Source: Pseudaeromonas aegiceratis
Lineage (GTDB): Bacteria; Pseudomonadota; Gammaproteobacteria; Enterobacterales; Aeromonadaceae
DNA: 64,000 nucleotides
NCBI RefSeq assembly: GCF_046254905.1
Contig: NZ_CP158016.1
Span: 1,116,001 to 1,180,000 of the forward strand
Reading direction: 5' to 3'
A program made the translations under genes and the position numbers. Below are positions 41,654-50,155 of this stretch, in pieces. Under the pieces are notes generated by a model. It was not told where the DNA came from. It did not search any database and saw only the letters and a list, made by a program, of their open reading frames with translations. Position 1 is the stretch's first letter. Every line of letters starts with the position of its first letter.

Positions 41654-42452
41654 GCCCTACGGCCTGCCGGACGACTGGCTGGCCCTGCCGTTCAACCACT
41701 GCAATCTGCCGGCCCGCTACCTGGCCTGCCTGGCCTTTCAGCTGGAGCCGGTGGCGTTGCAGCTGGACGGGGTGCACCTGATGTATGCGGATCTGTTCGA
41801 CCGGCTGGATGCCTGCCCGGACCGCCGCACGCGGCGCCGTTGCTTCACCGACTTCATGGCGGTGCGCTTTCATCTGCCGGCGGCGGAGCTGCCGGAGGTG
41901 CCGGCCATGGGCCCGGTGCCGCGGCCGCGGCTGCATTACGGTCAGATGCTGCTGGGCTGGCTGTTTGACTCGGACAATCAGCAGGGGGCCATCTGGCGGC
42001 AGTGGGTGGAGTCGCGCTTTGGCCTCTGTACCCGCTTCTACAAGGAGCCCATCACTGGGCCCGACGATCCGGCCTATGGCCGCTTCCTGCACACCGCCGG
42101 CTGGGCCGGCTACAACAGCAATGCCCTGTATAACCAGCTGGATCTGCTCTACAGCTTCTGCCAGTACCAGCTGGTGCGGGACTTTCCCCTGCGCCGCCGC
42201 CTGACCCTGTATCGCGGCGGCACCGAGCGGCCCAGCCACAGCTTCGAGGGGCAGCCCGTCATGCTGCTCAACAACCTCTGCTCCTGCACCGACAACCCGG
42301 AGGAGGCCTTTCGCTTCGGCCCCCGGGTCTATCAGCTGGAGGTGCCGCTGCCCAAGATCGTCTGCTATCAGCAGCTGTTGCCCAGCGTGCTGCAGGGGGA
42401 GGGCGAGTATATGGTGTTGGGGGGCTGCTATCCTGTGACCCCCTATGCCTGA
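41619..42452 (+). CDS. draT: NAD+-dinitrogenase-reductase ADP-ribosyltransferase DraT
   Basis: From ATG 41619 the protein has 277 residues. It contains DraT-like NHCNLPARYLACLAFQ near the start, Arg199 in LYRGGTE, a serine segment at 219-223 (NLCSC) and Glu261-x-Glu263 in GEGEYMVLGG. These fit the Arg-Ser-ExE layout of ADP-ribosyltransferases. DraT inactivates NifH by ADP-ribosylating Arg101 after ammonium or darkness/energy signals. The start lies 35 bp inside draG in another frame with no clear ribosome-binding site, so translation is probably coupled. Other starts in the frame (from 41469) are less likely. Confidence 0.92.
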   Translation: MWGRGLLISLPEPYGLPDDWLALPFNHCNLPARYLACLAFQLEPVALQLDGVHLMYADLFDRLDACPDRRTRRRCFTDFMAVRFHLPAAELPEVPAMGPVPRPRLHYGQMLLGWLFDSDNQQGAIWRQWVESRFGLCTRFYKEPITGPDDPAYGRFLHTAGWAGYNSNALYNQLDLLYSFCQYQLVRDFPLRRRLTLYRGGTERPSHSFEGQPVMLLNNLCSCTDNPEEAFRFGPRVYQLEVPLPKIVCYQQLLPSVLQGEGEYMVLGGCYPVTPYA

Positions 42453-42526
42453 TTGTCATGAATCCTTCACGCTATGGCTCTAGGCTGGCTGGGTCTTTTA
42501 TTTCCAATAATTCAAAGGATTGCCCC

Positions 42527-43912
42527 ATGTCTAGCCGATTCAGATTCTCCATGCTGGCTCTAGGCCTTGCCCTGTGTACCCCCTTGAGCCAGGCCGCGTC
42601 CGTCAGCCAGTCCTTGCAACTCTCCCTGCCCGATAGCCTCAAGGTGCCCTATAGCGGGCTGCAGGCACCGGCCTTCGCCGCCGGCCTGCCCCTGGGTGTG
42701 GGGTCTGGCCTCACCTTCGCCGGTGTACAGGCTGACGGTAGCTGGTTGTTCTACAGTCTGACCGACCGCGGCCCCAATGCCGATGCGCCGGACTGGCGCC
42801 AAGGGAAGGACAAGCTCTCCGGCAAGATCTTCGTGGCGCCGGGTTTCACCCCGCAGATCCTGCCCATCCGGGTCAAGGACGGCCAGGTCAGCGTGGGGCA
42901 GCCCATACTGCTGCACGATGACAAGGGCCCCATTCACGGCCTGCCGCTGCCGGTGGGCACGGTCGGCTCGACCCACGAGATGGCCCTGACCGATGATCTC
43001 AAGGCCATCGCCTTGCCGGACAGCCGTGGGCTGGACAGCGAGGGGTTGGCCTTGGCCCCCGATGGCAGCTTCTGGCTGTGTGACGAGTACGGCCCCTTCA
43101 TCCTCCATGCCGACGCCCAGGGCAAGATACTGCAAAAATGGGGTCCCGAGGCCCAGGCCGGTGAGCAGTCGGTGGCCGGCGGCCTGCCGGGCGTCATCGC
43201 CTGGCGTCAGGCCAACCGCGGCTTCGAGGGGCTGGCCCTGCTGCCTTCCGGCAAGGTGATCGCCGCGGTGCAGAGCACCCTGGACATCGATGGCAAGACC
43301 GCCAAGACGGCGCCCATTCTGCGTCTGGTAGAGCTGGATCCGGCCACCGGCCAGACCCGCATGCTGGCCTATCCGCTGGAGGAGGGTTTCTACAAGAAGG
43401 CCAAGGACGCCAAGATCGGCGATCTGGTGGCGGTGGATGAACACACCCTGCTGGTGGTGGAACAGGGCAAGGACAAAGCCAAGAAGATGCACAACCGCAT
43501 CTACAAGCTGAGCCTGCAGGGTGCCACGGATCTCACCGGCGTCCAGGTGGACGGCAAGGAGCCGGAGTTTGCCAGCCTGGCGGCGCTGACCTCCGCCGGT
43601 GTGGTGCCGGTGCAGAAGGAGCTGCTGCTGGATCTGCGGCACCTGGGCTGGCAGCCGGAGAAGGCCGAAGGCCTGACCCTGATCGACGCCCAGACCCTGG
43701 CGGTGAGCAACGACAACGACTTCGGCCTGGACGTCACCATAGTGGATCCGATGAAGGGCGAAAAAGACCCTACCGAATACCAGACAGACGGCACCGGGCA
43801 GTTGCTTATGGACGGCAAGCCGGTGGCGAGCCGTTTGCTGACCCGCCCCCTGTCGGCCGAAGACGCCGTCTCCCACCTGTGGATCATCAAGCTGGACAAG
43901 CCCTTGTACTGA
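42527..43912 (+). CDS. Secreted esterase-like/phytase-like beta-propeller protein
   Basis: The 461-residue product has a signal peptide (MSSRFRFSMLALGLALC, cut near SQA) and the domain called esterase-like activity of phytase. Features are FYSLTDRGPNADAP, DSEGLALAPDGSFWLCDEYGPFI and GFEGLALLPSGKVIAAVQS, with acidic residues suited to calcium. It is exported to the periplasm or beyond. The substrate is unknown; phosphate esters are possible from the family name only. The ATG at 42527 has AAAGGAT upstream. Confidence 0.8.
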   Translation: MSSRFRFSMLALGLALCTPLSQAASVSQSLQLSLPDSLKVPYSGLQAPAFAAGLPLGVGSGLTFAGVQADGSWLFYSLTDRGPNADAPDWRQGKDKLSGKIFVAPGFTPQILPIRVKDGQVSVGQPILLHDDKGPIHGLPLPVGTVGSTHEMALTDDLKAIALPDSRGLDSEGLALAPDGSFWLCDEYGPFILHADAQGKILQKWGPEAQAGEQSVAGGLPGVIAWRQANRGFEGLALLPSGKVIAAVQSTLDIDGKTAKTAPILRLVELDPATGQTRMLAYPLEEGFYKKAKDAKIGDLVAVDEHTLLVVEQGKDKAKKMHNRIYKLSLQGATDLTGVQVDGKEPEFASLAALTSAGVVPVQKELLLDLRHLGWQPEKAEGLTLIDAQTLAVSNDNDFGLDVTIVDPMKGEKDPTEYQTDGTGQLLMDGKPVASRLLTRPLSAEDAVSHLWIIKLDKPLY

Positions 43913-43939
43913 GTACCGGGTGCGGTCATCCAGCATAAA

Positions 43940-43965
43940 AAAACGCCACCGACAGGTGGCGTTTT
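43940..43965. terminator. Bidirectional terminator between the esterase gene and yqhD
   Basis: The 11-bp stem AAAACGCCACC/GGTGGCGTTTT with GACA loop lies between converging genes. Confidence 0.92.
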
Positions 43966-43981
43966 GCGCTGTGGTCTGCCC

Positions 43982-45139
43982 TTAGAGAGCCAGACGCAGT
44001 ATGGCCTTCACATCCTCGGGGGTGATGTCGGTGTGCTCTCCCAGGGCCACGTGACCGTGGGCGGTCAGCTTGGCGGCCACCGGCTCGATCACCTCTTCCC
44101 CCAGACCGTAGGCACTCAGGCGCGGCGGGTTGCCCATGGCGGCGAAGAAGGCCTCGGTCTGCTCGATGGCGGCCAGAGCCTTTTGCTCGTCGCTGCCGTC
44201 ACGCAGGTCGAACACCCGCTCGGCATACTGAGCCAGCTTGGCCTGCTTGGCAGCCAGCTTGTACTTCCACACCGCGGTCTGGACTATGGCCAGGGTCTGG
44301 GCGTGATCCAGGCCGTACAGGCCGGTCAGCTCGTGGCCGATCATGTGGGTGGCCCAGTCGGTGGGCACGCCGGTGCTCAGGGTGCCGTTCAGCGCCATGG
44401 TGGCGCTCCACATCAGGTTGGCTCGCACGTCGTAATCCTGCGGGTTGGCCAATGCCTTGGGGCCCTCCTCGATCAGAGTGCGCAGCAGCCCCTCGGCGAT
44501 GCGGTCCTGCACCTTGGCGTTCACCGGGTAGGTGCTGTACTGCTCCAGGGTGTGGACGAAGGCGTCCACCACGCCGTTGGCGATCTGGCGGGGGGGCAGG
44601 CTGAAGGTGGTGACGGGATCCAGGATGGAGAAGCGCGGCTGCACATGGACCGAGTGGAAGAACAGCTTGTCCTGGGTCTCGGCTCGGGTCACCACGGCAC
44701 CGGCGTTCATCTCGGAGCCGGTGGCGGCCAGGGTCAGTACCGTGCCCAGGGGCAGGGCCTCGGTCACCTTGCTGCCGTAGGTCTGCAGTATCTCCCAGGC
44801 ATCGCCCTGGTAGCGCGCGGCGGCGGCGATAAACTTGCTGCCGTCGATGACGGAACCACCGCCCACCGCCAGGATAAAGTCGATGCCTTCGGCCTTCACC
44901 AGGGCCACCGCCTTCATCAGGGTCTCGAAGTGAGGGTTGGCCTCGATGCCGCCAAACTCCAGGAAGTGCCGGCCGGCCAGGGCGGCATGGACCTGCTCCA
45001 GCACGCCGTTCTTCTTGATGCTGCCGCCGCCATAGGTGATGAGGATGCGGGCATCGCTGGGGATCTCGTTGGTCAGCTGGGCAATCTGGCCCTGGCCGAA
45101 GTGAATGCGGGTGGGGTTGAAGTAGGTAAAGTTGTCCAT
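43982..45139 (-). CDS. yqhD: NADPH-dependent alcohol/aldehyde dehydrogenase YqhD
   Basis: This 385-residue iron/zinc-type alcohol dehydrogenase has NADPH-binding AVGGGSVIDGSKFIAA (GGGS) and metal-binding Asp/His residues in VVDAFVHTLEQY and IGHELTGLYGLDHAQT. It is very like E. coli YqhD, which reduces toxic short aldehydes from lipid peroxidation and glycation. A divergent AraC-family gene next door matches the yqhC-yqhD pairing. The ATG at 45139 with GAGGAGA is used. Confidence 0.93.
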   Translation of the reverse strand: MDNFTYFNPTRIHFGQGQIAQLTNEIPSDARILITYGGGSIKKNGVLEQVHAALAGRHFLEFGGIEANPHFETLMKAVALVKAEGIDFILAVGGGSVIDGSKFIAAAARYQGDAWEILQTYGSKVTEALPLGTVLTLAATGSEMNAGAVVTRAETQDKLFFHSVHVQPRFSILDPVTTFSLPPRQIANGVVDAFVHTLEQYSTYPVNAKVQDRIAEGLLRTLIEEGPKALANPQDYDVRANLMWSATMALNGTLSTGVPTDWATHMIGHELTGLYGLDHAQTLAIVQTAVWKYKLAAKQAKLAQYAERVFDLRDGSDEQKALAAIEQTEAFFAAMGNPPRLSAYGLGEEVIEPVAAKLTAHGHVALGEHTDITPEDVKAILRLAL

Positions 45140-45311
45140 TGTCTCTCCTCGGTACGCTTGGGATGCGTCGGCGACCAGTCGGTCACCTTGGTTATGACTG
45201 ACATAATAGTTGCCATGGCGGCGCCGGATAAGCGACATTAGTGGCAATTATTTGCCTATTTCTATCAATATGCCGGTCCTTTGGCTGACCGGCCCCTGCT
45301 GAGGAAACGCC
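45140..45311. promoter_or_regulatory. Divergent control region of yqhD and its AraC-type regulator
   Basis: On the minus strand TATTAT lies about 60 bp ahead of yqhD with no good -35, as expected for an activator-dependent promoter. Two inverted repeats are visible: GGCGACC/GGTCACC around 45170-45187 and GCCGGTC/GACCGGC at 45272-45278 and 45287-45293. Either may be an operator; neither has been tested. Confidence 0.4.
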
Positions 45312-46196
45312 ATGATCACACTGGCCGAGGCCATGGGTCGCTTTGCCGAACAGGCGGGGCTGCAGCAGCTGGAGGGGGCGGCGGCCACCGCCCTGCCTGG
45401 GGTGCACTTCTTTCGCGCCAGCCGCAGCACCCCCCGTCAGCCCCTGACCTATCAGTCGGGCATTCTCATCATGGGTCAGGGCAACAAGATCATCCATCTG
45501 GGGGAGCAGCAGGTGGCCTACGGCCCCGGCAGCTATCTGGTGGTGGGGGTGCCGCTGCCCTTGGAGTGTGAGGCCCAGTGCAGTGCCGAGGAGCCCATCC
45601 TGGGCCTGGCGGTGGAGGTGGACTTGCAGCGGCTGCACGACCAGGTGGCGCGGCTCTATCCCCCCCAGTCCCCCATGGCCCCCTGCCGGGCCATCGAGTG
45701 CGGCCTCTCCAGCGCCCGCTTGCCGTCGGATCTGGACTCGGCCTGCCAGCGCCTGCTGACGGCCCTGGCCAGCCCCGTGGAGGCGGCCATCCTGGGACCG
45801 GGCCTGCTGGAGGAAATCCTGTTTCGGGTGCTCACCGGCGAGCAGAGCCATGTGCTGCTGGAGCTGGCGCGCCACGACGGCCACTACGCCCGCATCGCCC
45901 GGGTGCTGGGGCGCATCCATCGGGAGTATGCTGAGCCCCTGACGGTGGAAAGTCTGGCGGGGGAGGCCCATATGAGCGTCTCCACCTTCCACCGGGCCTT
46001 TCGCCAGGTGACGCGGGTGTCACCCCTGCAGTACATGAAGCAGATCCGCCTGAACCGGGCGCGGGAGTTGATCCTGCGAGAGGGGCGGGGGATCGCCGAG
46101 GCGGCCGCCCTGGTGGGCTACAACAGCCCGTCCCAGTTCAGCCGAGAGTACAAGCGGCACTTTGCCTGCAACCCGCGAGGCGATCAGGCGGCCTAG
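45312..46196 (+). CDS. yqhC: AraC-family regulator, YqhC-like
   Basis: The 294-residue product has an N-terminal AraC-type sensor domain (TYQSGILIMGQGNKIIHLGEQQ) and a C-terminal pair of helix-turn-helix motifs (VESLAGEAHMSVSTFHRAFRQ; EAAALVGYNSPSQFSREYKRHF). It is divergent from yqhD. In E. coli YqhC activates yqhD on exposure to reactive aldehydes, so the same control is likely here. Confidence 0.83.
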   Translation: MITLAEAMGRFAEQAGLQQLEGAAATALPGVHFFRASRSTPRQPLTYQSGILIMGQGNKIIHLGEQQVAYGPGSYLVVGVPLPLECEAQCSAEEPILGLAVEVDLQRLHDQVARLYPPQSPMAPCRAIECGLSSARLPSDLDSACQRLLTALASPVEAAILGPGLLEEILFRVLTGEQSHVLLELARHDGHYARIARVLGRIHREYAEPLTVESLAGEAHMSVSTFHRAFRQVTRVSPLQYMKQIRLNRARELILREGRGIAEAAALVGYNSPSQFSREYKRHFACNPRGDQAA

Positions 46197-46222
46197 GCGT
46201 TGCTTGGCCGCCTGCCCCGAGG

Positions 46223-47059
46223 TCAGGGGGTGGGGGGCGCCAACAAGAAGTTGCCGCTGCCCAGGGCCTCCTGACCCTGGCTGGCGGTCTCGTCTTTGAG
46301 CGCCACGCCGGAGCAGTGCCGGCGGCGGCCTTCACTCAGCAGATAGTGCAGCCGGTAGGCGGCCTCCTCGTAGCTCATGCCCGCCGGGCGCACGTTGGAG
46401 ATGCAGTTGCGCCGCTCGTCGGTCAGCCCCACCTTGGGCCCCTGGGTGAAGTAGAGCCCCAGGCTGTCCGGCGAGCTCAAGCCAGGCCGTTCCCCCACCA
46501 GGATCACCACGGCCCGGGCGCCCAGCCGCTGGGCCACCTCGTCCGCCACCGCCACCCGGCCCTGTTCCACCAGGCACAGGGGGGCCAGCTTCCAGGTTTC
46601 GCCACTGAGCTTGTCGTGCAGCGCCTGCAGAAACGGCAAGGCGTTCTGCTTGAGAGCCAGGGCCGACAAGCCATCCGCCAGCACCAGGGCCAGATCGTAG
46701 CCGCCCTCCTGGCGATGGGGGGTGAGGGTGTCGCGGCTGGCCTCATCCAGCCGGCGGCCCAGATCCGGCCGTTGCAGGTACTGATGCCGGTCGGCGGCGG
46801 CGCTGTGCAGCCGCAGGCTGGCGCCGAAGCCGGCGGCCTGCAGCTCGGCCTGCAGGGCCGGGAAGTCCAGGGCCAGGTGCACCGCATCCCGGGCCTGGGC
46901 GTGGGCCAGCTGAAAGGCCAGCTGGGCCGAGGTGGGCTGGCTGACCCCGCTGCGCCCCAGGGCGATGCGGGCATCGGTGAAGGCCCGCAGGGCCTGCCAG
47001 GGGTTGGCGGTGATCTGGTTTTCGTCCTGCACGGCGGTCAGTTGGGGGGATTGGGTCAT
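46223..47059 (-). CDS. eutC: Ethanolamine ammonia-lyase small subunit EutC
   Basis: The 278-residue small subunit shows TDARIALGRSGVSQPT, RPDLGRRLDEAS, and the late VGLTDERRNCISNVRPAGMSYEEAAYRLHYLL, all typical of EutC. With EutB it splits ethanolamine into acetaldehyde and ammonia using adenosylcobalamin. Start and eutB stop codon overlap as ATGA, so the subunits are translationally coupled. Confidence 0.96.
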   Translation of the reverse strand: MTQSPQLTAVQDENQITANPWQALRAFTDARIALGRSGVSQPTSAQLAFQLAHAQARDAVHLALDFPALQAELQAAGFGASLRLHSAAADRHQYLQRPDLGRRLDEASRDTLTPHRQEGGYDLALVLADGLSALALKQNALPFLQALHDKLSGETWKLAPLCLVEQGRVAVADEVAQRLGARAVVILVGERPGLSSPDSLGLYFTQGPKVGLTDERRNCISNVRPAGMSYEEAAYRLHYLLSEGRRRHCSGVALKDETASQGQEALGSGNFLLAPPTP

Positions 47060-48474
47060 GCTTGGCTCCTTACCGGCAGACGGCCCAGGGCCGGTTCGAA
47101 GGCGGCGGGCAGCCCCTCGGCCAGGGCGAAGGGCAGCCCCTGGGCCTGGGTGAAGATGCCCATGCGCTCCAGCCAGGCCTCAAATTCCGGCGCGGGCCTG
47201 AGGCCCAGCACCCGGCGGGCGTAGAGGGCGTCGTGGAACGAGGTGGTCTGGTAGTTGAGCATGATGTCGTCCGAGCCGGGAATGCCCATGACGAAGGTGC
47301 AGCCGGCGGCCCCTAGCAGGGTCAGCAGCACGTCCATGTCGTCCTGATCCGCCTCGGCATGGTTGGTGTAACAGACGTCGCAGCCCATGGGCAGCCCCAG
47401 CAGCTTGGCGCAGAAGTGATCCTCGAGGCCCGCGCGGATGATCTGCTTGCCGTCATACAGGTACTCGGGGCCGATGAAGCCCACCACCGTATTCACCAGC
47501 AGGGGGGAGAAGGCCCGGGCCACGGCGTAGGCGCGGGCCTCGCAGGTCTGCTGATCCACGCCATGGTGGGCGTTGGCGGACAGGGCGCTGCCCTGACCGG
47601 TTTCAAAATACATGACGTTGTCGCCGACCGTACCCCGCTTGAGGGACAGGGCGGCCTCCCGGGCCTCCGCCAGCATGGCCAGGTTGAAGCCGAAGCTGCT
47701 GTTGGTGGCCTCGCTGCCACCGATGGACTGGAACACCAGATCCACCGGGGCGCCGCGGTTGATGGCCTCCAGCGTGTTGGTGACATGGGTCAGCACGCAG
47801 GATTGGGTGGGGATGGCGTACTGGTCGATGATCTCCGCCAGCATGCTGACCAGGCGGATGACCTGGGGCAGGTTGTCGGTGGCCGGGTTGATGCCCAGCA
47901 CGGCATCGCCGCTGCCGTACAGCAGGCCGTCCAGGAGGCTGGCGGCGATGCCGGTGGCGTCATCCGTGGGGTGATTGGGCTGCAGCCGGGTGGAGAGGCG
48001 GCCCGGCAGGCCGATGGTGTTGCGAAAGGCGGTGGTGACCCGGCACTTCTTGGCCACGGCGATCAGATCCTGATTGCGCATGATCTTGGCGACGGCGGCA
48101 GCCATCTCGGGGGTGATGCCGCTCTTCACCGCCGCCAGGGTCTCGGCGGTGACGGCATCGCTCAGCAGCCAGTTGCGAAAGTCTCCCACCGTCAGGTGGG
48201 CGAGGGGAGCGAAGGCGCGCTGGTCGTGGCTGTCGAGGATGAGGCGGGTGATTTCGTCCTGCTCGTAGGGGATCAGGGCTTCCTGCAGGAAGGTGGCCAG
48301 GGGCAGCTCGGCCAGGGTCATCTGGGCGATCACCCGCTCTTCGGCGCTGTCGGCGGCGAGCCCCGCCAGCCGGTCGCCGGAGCGCAGCGGCGTGGCTTTG
48401 GCCATCAGGCTCTTGAGGTCGGCAAACTGGTAGGTGCGGGCACCAAGGCGGTGGAAATAGGGGGACGTGGACAT
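47056..48474 (-). CDS. eutB: Ethanolamine ammonia-lyase large subunit EutB
   Basis: This 472-residue TIM-barrel catalytic subunit contains GINPATDNLPQVIRLV, VFQSIGGSEATNSSFG and FIGPEYLYDGKQIIRAGLEDHFCAKLLGLPMGCDVCYTNHAEADQDD in succession, matching EutB. It binds adenosylcobalamin with EutC. No vitamin B12 or reactivase (eutA) gene lies beside it. The ATG at 48474 is preferred to a TTG four codons earlier. Confidence 0.96.
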   Translation of the reverse strand: MSTSPYFHRLGARTYQFADLKSLMAKATPLRSGDRLAGLAADSAEERVIAQMTLAELPLATFLQEALIPYEQDEITRLILDSHDQRAFAPLAHLTVGDFRNWLLSDAVTAETLAAVKSGITPEMAAAVAKIMRNQDLIAVAKKCRVTTAFRNTIGLPGRLSTRLQPNHPTDDATGIAASLLDGLLYGSGDAVLGINPATDNLPQVIRLVSMLAEIIDQYAIPTQSCVLTHVTNTLEAINRGAPVDLVFQSIGGSEATNSSFGFNLAMLAEAREAALSLKRGTVGDNVMYFETGQGSALSANAHHGVDQQTCEARAYAVARAFSPLLVNTVVGFIGPEYLYDGKQIIRAGLEDHFCAKLLGLPMGCDVCYTNHAEADQDDMDVLLTLLGAAGCTFVMGIPGSDDIMLNYQTTSFHDALYARRVLGLRPAPEFEAWLERMGIFTQAQGLPFALAEGLPAAFEPALGRLPVRSQA

Positions 48475-48510
48475 AGGCTCACCCAAAAACTCTAGTGGTG
48501 CAGAAAACGA

Positions 48511-48538
48511 CAGGCCTGCCGCAGCCGCGGCAGGCCTG
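48511..48538 (-). terminator. Hairpin between eat and eutB
   Basis: A 12-bp stem (CAGGCCTGCCGC/GCGGCAGGCCTG) with AGCC loop is followed on the minus strand by TCGTTTTC. This looks like a leaky terminator that would set the ratio of eat to eutBC transcripts. Confidence 0.6.
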
Positions 48539-48545
48539 GTCTTGC

Positions 48546-49937
48546 TTAGCCTGCGGTCGCGCTAGCGACCAGCAGGGCCGCTTCACGGCGGTGACCTGTG
48601 AGGCGGAAGTAGATGTAACCGGCCAGCATGAAGGCCACGAACAGCACGAAAATCATGAAGTTGTAGTAGATCATGGTCAGCATGCAGATGGTGGCTGAGA
48701 TCAGGGCGAAGGCCGGGAAGTAGGGGTAGAAGGGGGCCTTGAAGGGCCGGGCCATCTTGGGTTCGCTCATGCGCAGCTTGAACAGGCTCAGCATGCTCAG
48801 CATGTACATGGCGATGGCACCGAACACCGCCATGGTGACGATGTTGGCGGTCAGCGGCAGGCCACCGAAGGAGATCACTTCATCGGAGAAGATCGCCAGG
48901 ATACCCACGGCGCCACCGGCCAGGATGGCACGGTAGGGGGTGCCGAACTTGGGATGGACCTTGGCCAGCCAGGTGGGCAGATAGGCTTCCCGTGACAGGG
49001 CATAGATCTGGCGGGAGTAGCCGATGATGATGCCGTGGAAGGAGGCCACCAGACCAAACAAGCCCAGCCATACCAGCATGTGCATCCAGCCGCTGTTCTC
49101 ACCAACCACTTCCAGCATGGCTTTGGGCAGCGGGTCGTTGATGTTGGACAGACGGGTCCAGTCGCCGCTGCCACCGGCAAACACCATGACGCCAATGGCC
49201 AGGGCCACCAGGGTCAGGATACCGGCGATGTAGGCGATGGGGATGGAGCGCTTGGGATCCTTGGCTTCCTCGGCGGCCATGGCGACGCCTTCAATGGCCA
49301 GGAAGAACCAGATGGCAAACGGAATGGCGGCGAAGATGCCGGGGATGGAGCCCAGGCTGAAGCTGTTCTCACCAGACCAGCCACCGGCCACGAAGTGTTC
49401 GAAGGAGAAGGCCGGGGAGACCACGCCCATGAACACCAGCAGCTCTATGATGGCCAGTATGGTCACCAGCAGCTCAAAGGTGGCGGCGATGCGCACCCCT
49501 ATGATGTTGAGGGCCATGAAGACGACGTAGGCCGCGACGGCCACCATCTTCTCATCCAGGGCCGGGAACTGCACCTTCAGGTAGGCGCCGATGGCCAGGG
49601 CGATGGCGGGCGGGGCAAACACGAACTCCACCAGGGTGGCCGCACCGGCCAGATAACCGCCCAAGGGGCCGAAGGCGCGCTTGCTGTAGGCGAAGGGGCC
49701 GCCGGCCTGGGGGGTGGAGGTGGTCAGCTCGGTGAAGCTGAAGATGAAGGTGGTGTACATCAGGGCGACGAACAGGGCCGTGATGGTGAAGCCCAGGGTG
49801 CCGGCGCTGGCCCAGCCGTAGCTCCAGCCGAAGTATTCACCCGAAATCACCAGACCCACGGCGATACCCCACAGTTGCAGGGTGCCGAGCACCGGCTTGA
49901 GTTTGTTGTCGCTTTGCGACGAAGTGGCATGGTTCAT
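48546..49937 (-). CDS. eat: Ethanolamine permease (Eat)
   Basis: This 463-residue APC-superfamily transporter has about twelve spans. It starts LQLWGIAVGLVISGEYFGWSYGW, the family's specific signature, and contains AGGPFAYSKRAFGP. It takes up ethanolamine for EutBC, encoded just downstream. GGAGA precedes the ATG. The gene is divergent from a EutR-like regulator. Confidence 0.94.
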   Translation of the reverse strand: MNHATSSQSDNKLKPVLGTLQLWGIAVGLVISGEYFGWSYGWASAGTLGFTITALFVALMYTTFIFSFTELTTSTPQAGGPFAYSKRAFGPLGGYLAGAATLVEFVFAPPAIALAIGAYLKVQFPALDEKMVAVAAYVVFMALNIIGVRIAATFELLVTILAIIELLVFMGVVSPAFSFEHFVAGGWSGENSFSLGSIPGIFAAIPFAIWFFLAIEGVAMAAEEAKDPKRSIPIAYIAGILTLVALAIGVMVFAGGSGDWTRLSNINDPLPKAMLEVVGENSGWMHMLVWLGLFGLVASFHGIIIGYSRQIYALSREAYLPTWLAKVHPKFGTPYRAILAGGAVGILAIFSDEVISFGGLPLTANIVTMAVFGAIAMYMLSMLSLFKLRMSEPKMARPFKAPFYPYFPAFALISATICMLTMIYYNFMIFVLFVAFMLAGYIYFRLTGHRREAALLVASATAG

Positions 49938-50038
49938 GGATAGTCTCCGTTAAACAGTTCTGTTGGCATGTCCCTGCAACAGCTGTGCAAGTTACCCAGG
50001 GACAGTAACAAAGCCGTTTTGTGGGCCGTTATCTGAAA

Positions 50039-50057
50039 TTGGCAAACATGATGCCAA
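50039..50057. promoter_or_regulatory. Inverted repeat in the eat/eutR control region
   Basis: TTGGCA, 7 nt, TGCCAA forms a perfect 6-bp inverted repeat midway between the divergent genes. A second pair, GTCCCTG/CAGGGAC, lies nearer eat (about 49970-50003). They are candidate operators for the AraC-type regulator. This is a proposal from symmetry and position only. Confidence 0.3.
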
Positions 50058-50155
50058 CCAGAAAACATCGTCGAAAATGTGGCCAAAATCGGCGAACGTG
50101 AGCATAAAGTTCGACAAATGGCGAAAACAGCAGAGTGTTAGAGGGGGACAGAGCC

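Noticed and set aside
49968..49983. Sigma-54 promoter between eat and eutR (TGGCAT...TGCA)
   Set aside because: GG and GC are 9 bp apart instead of 10 and the direction suits neither gene well.
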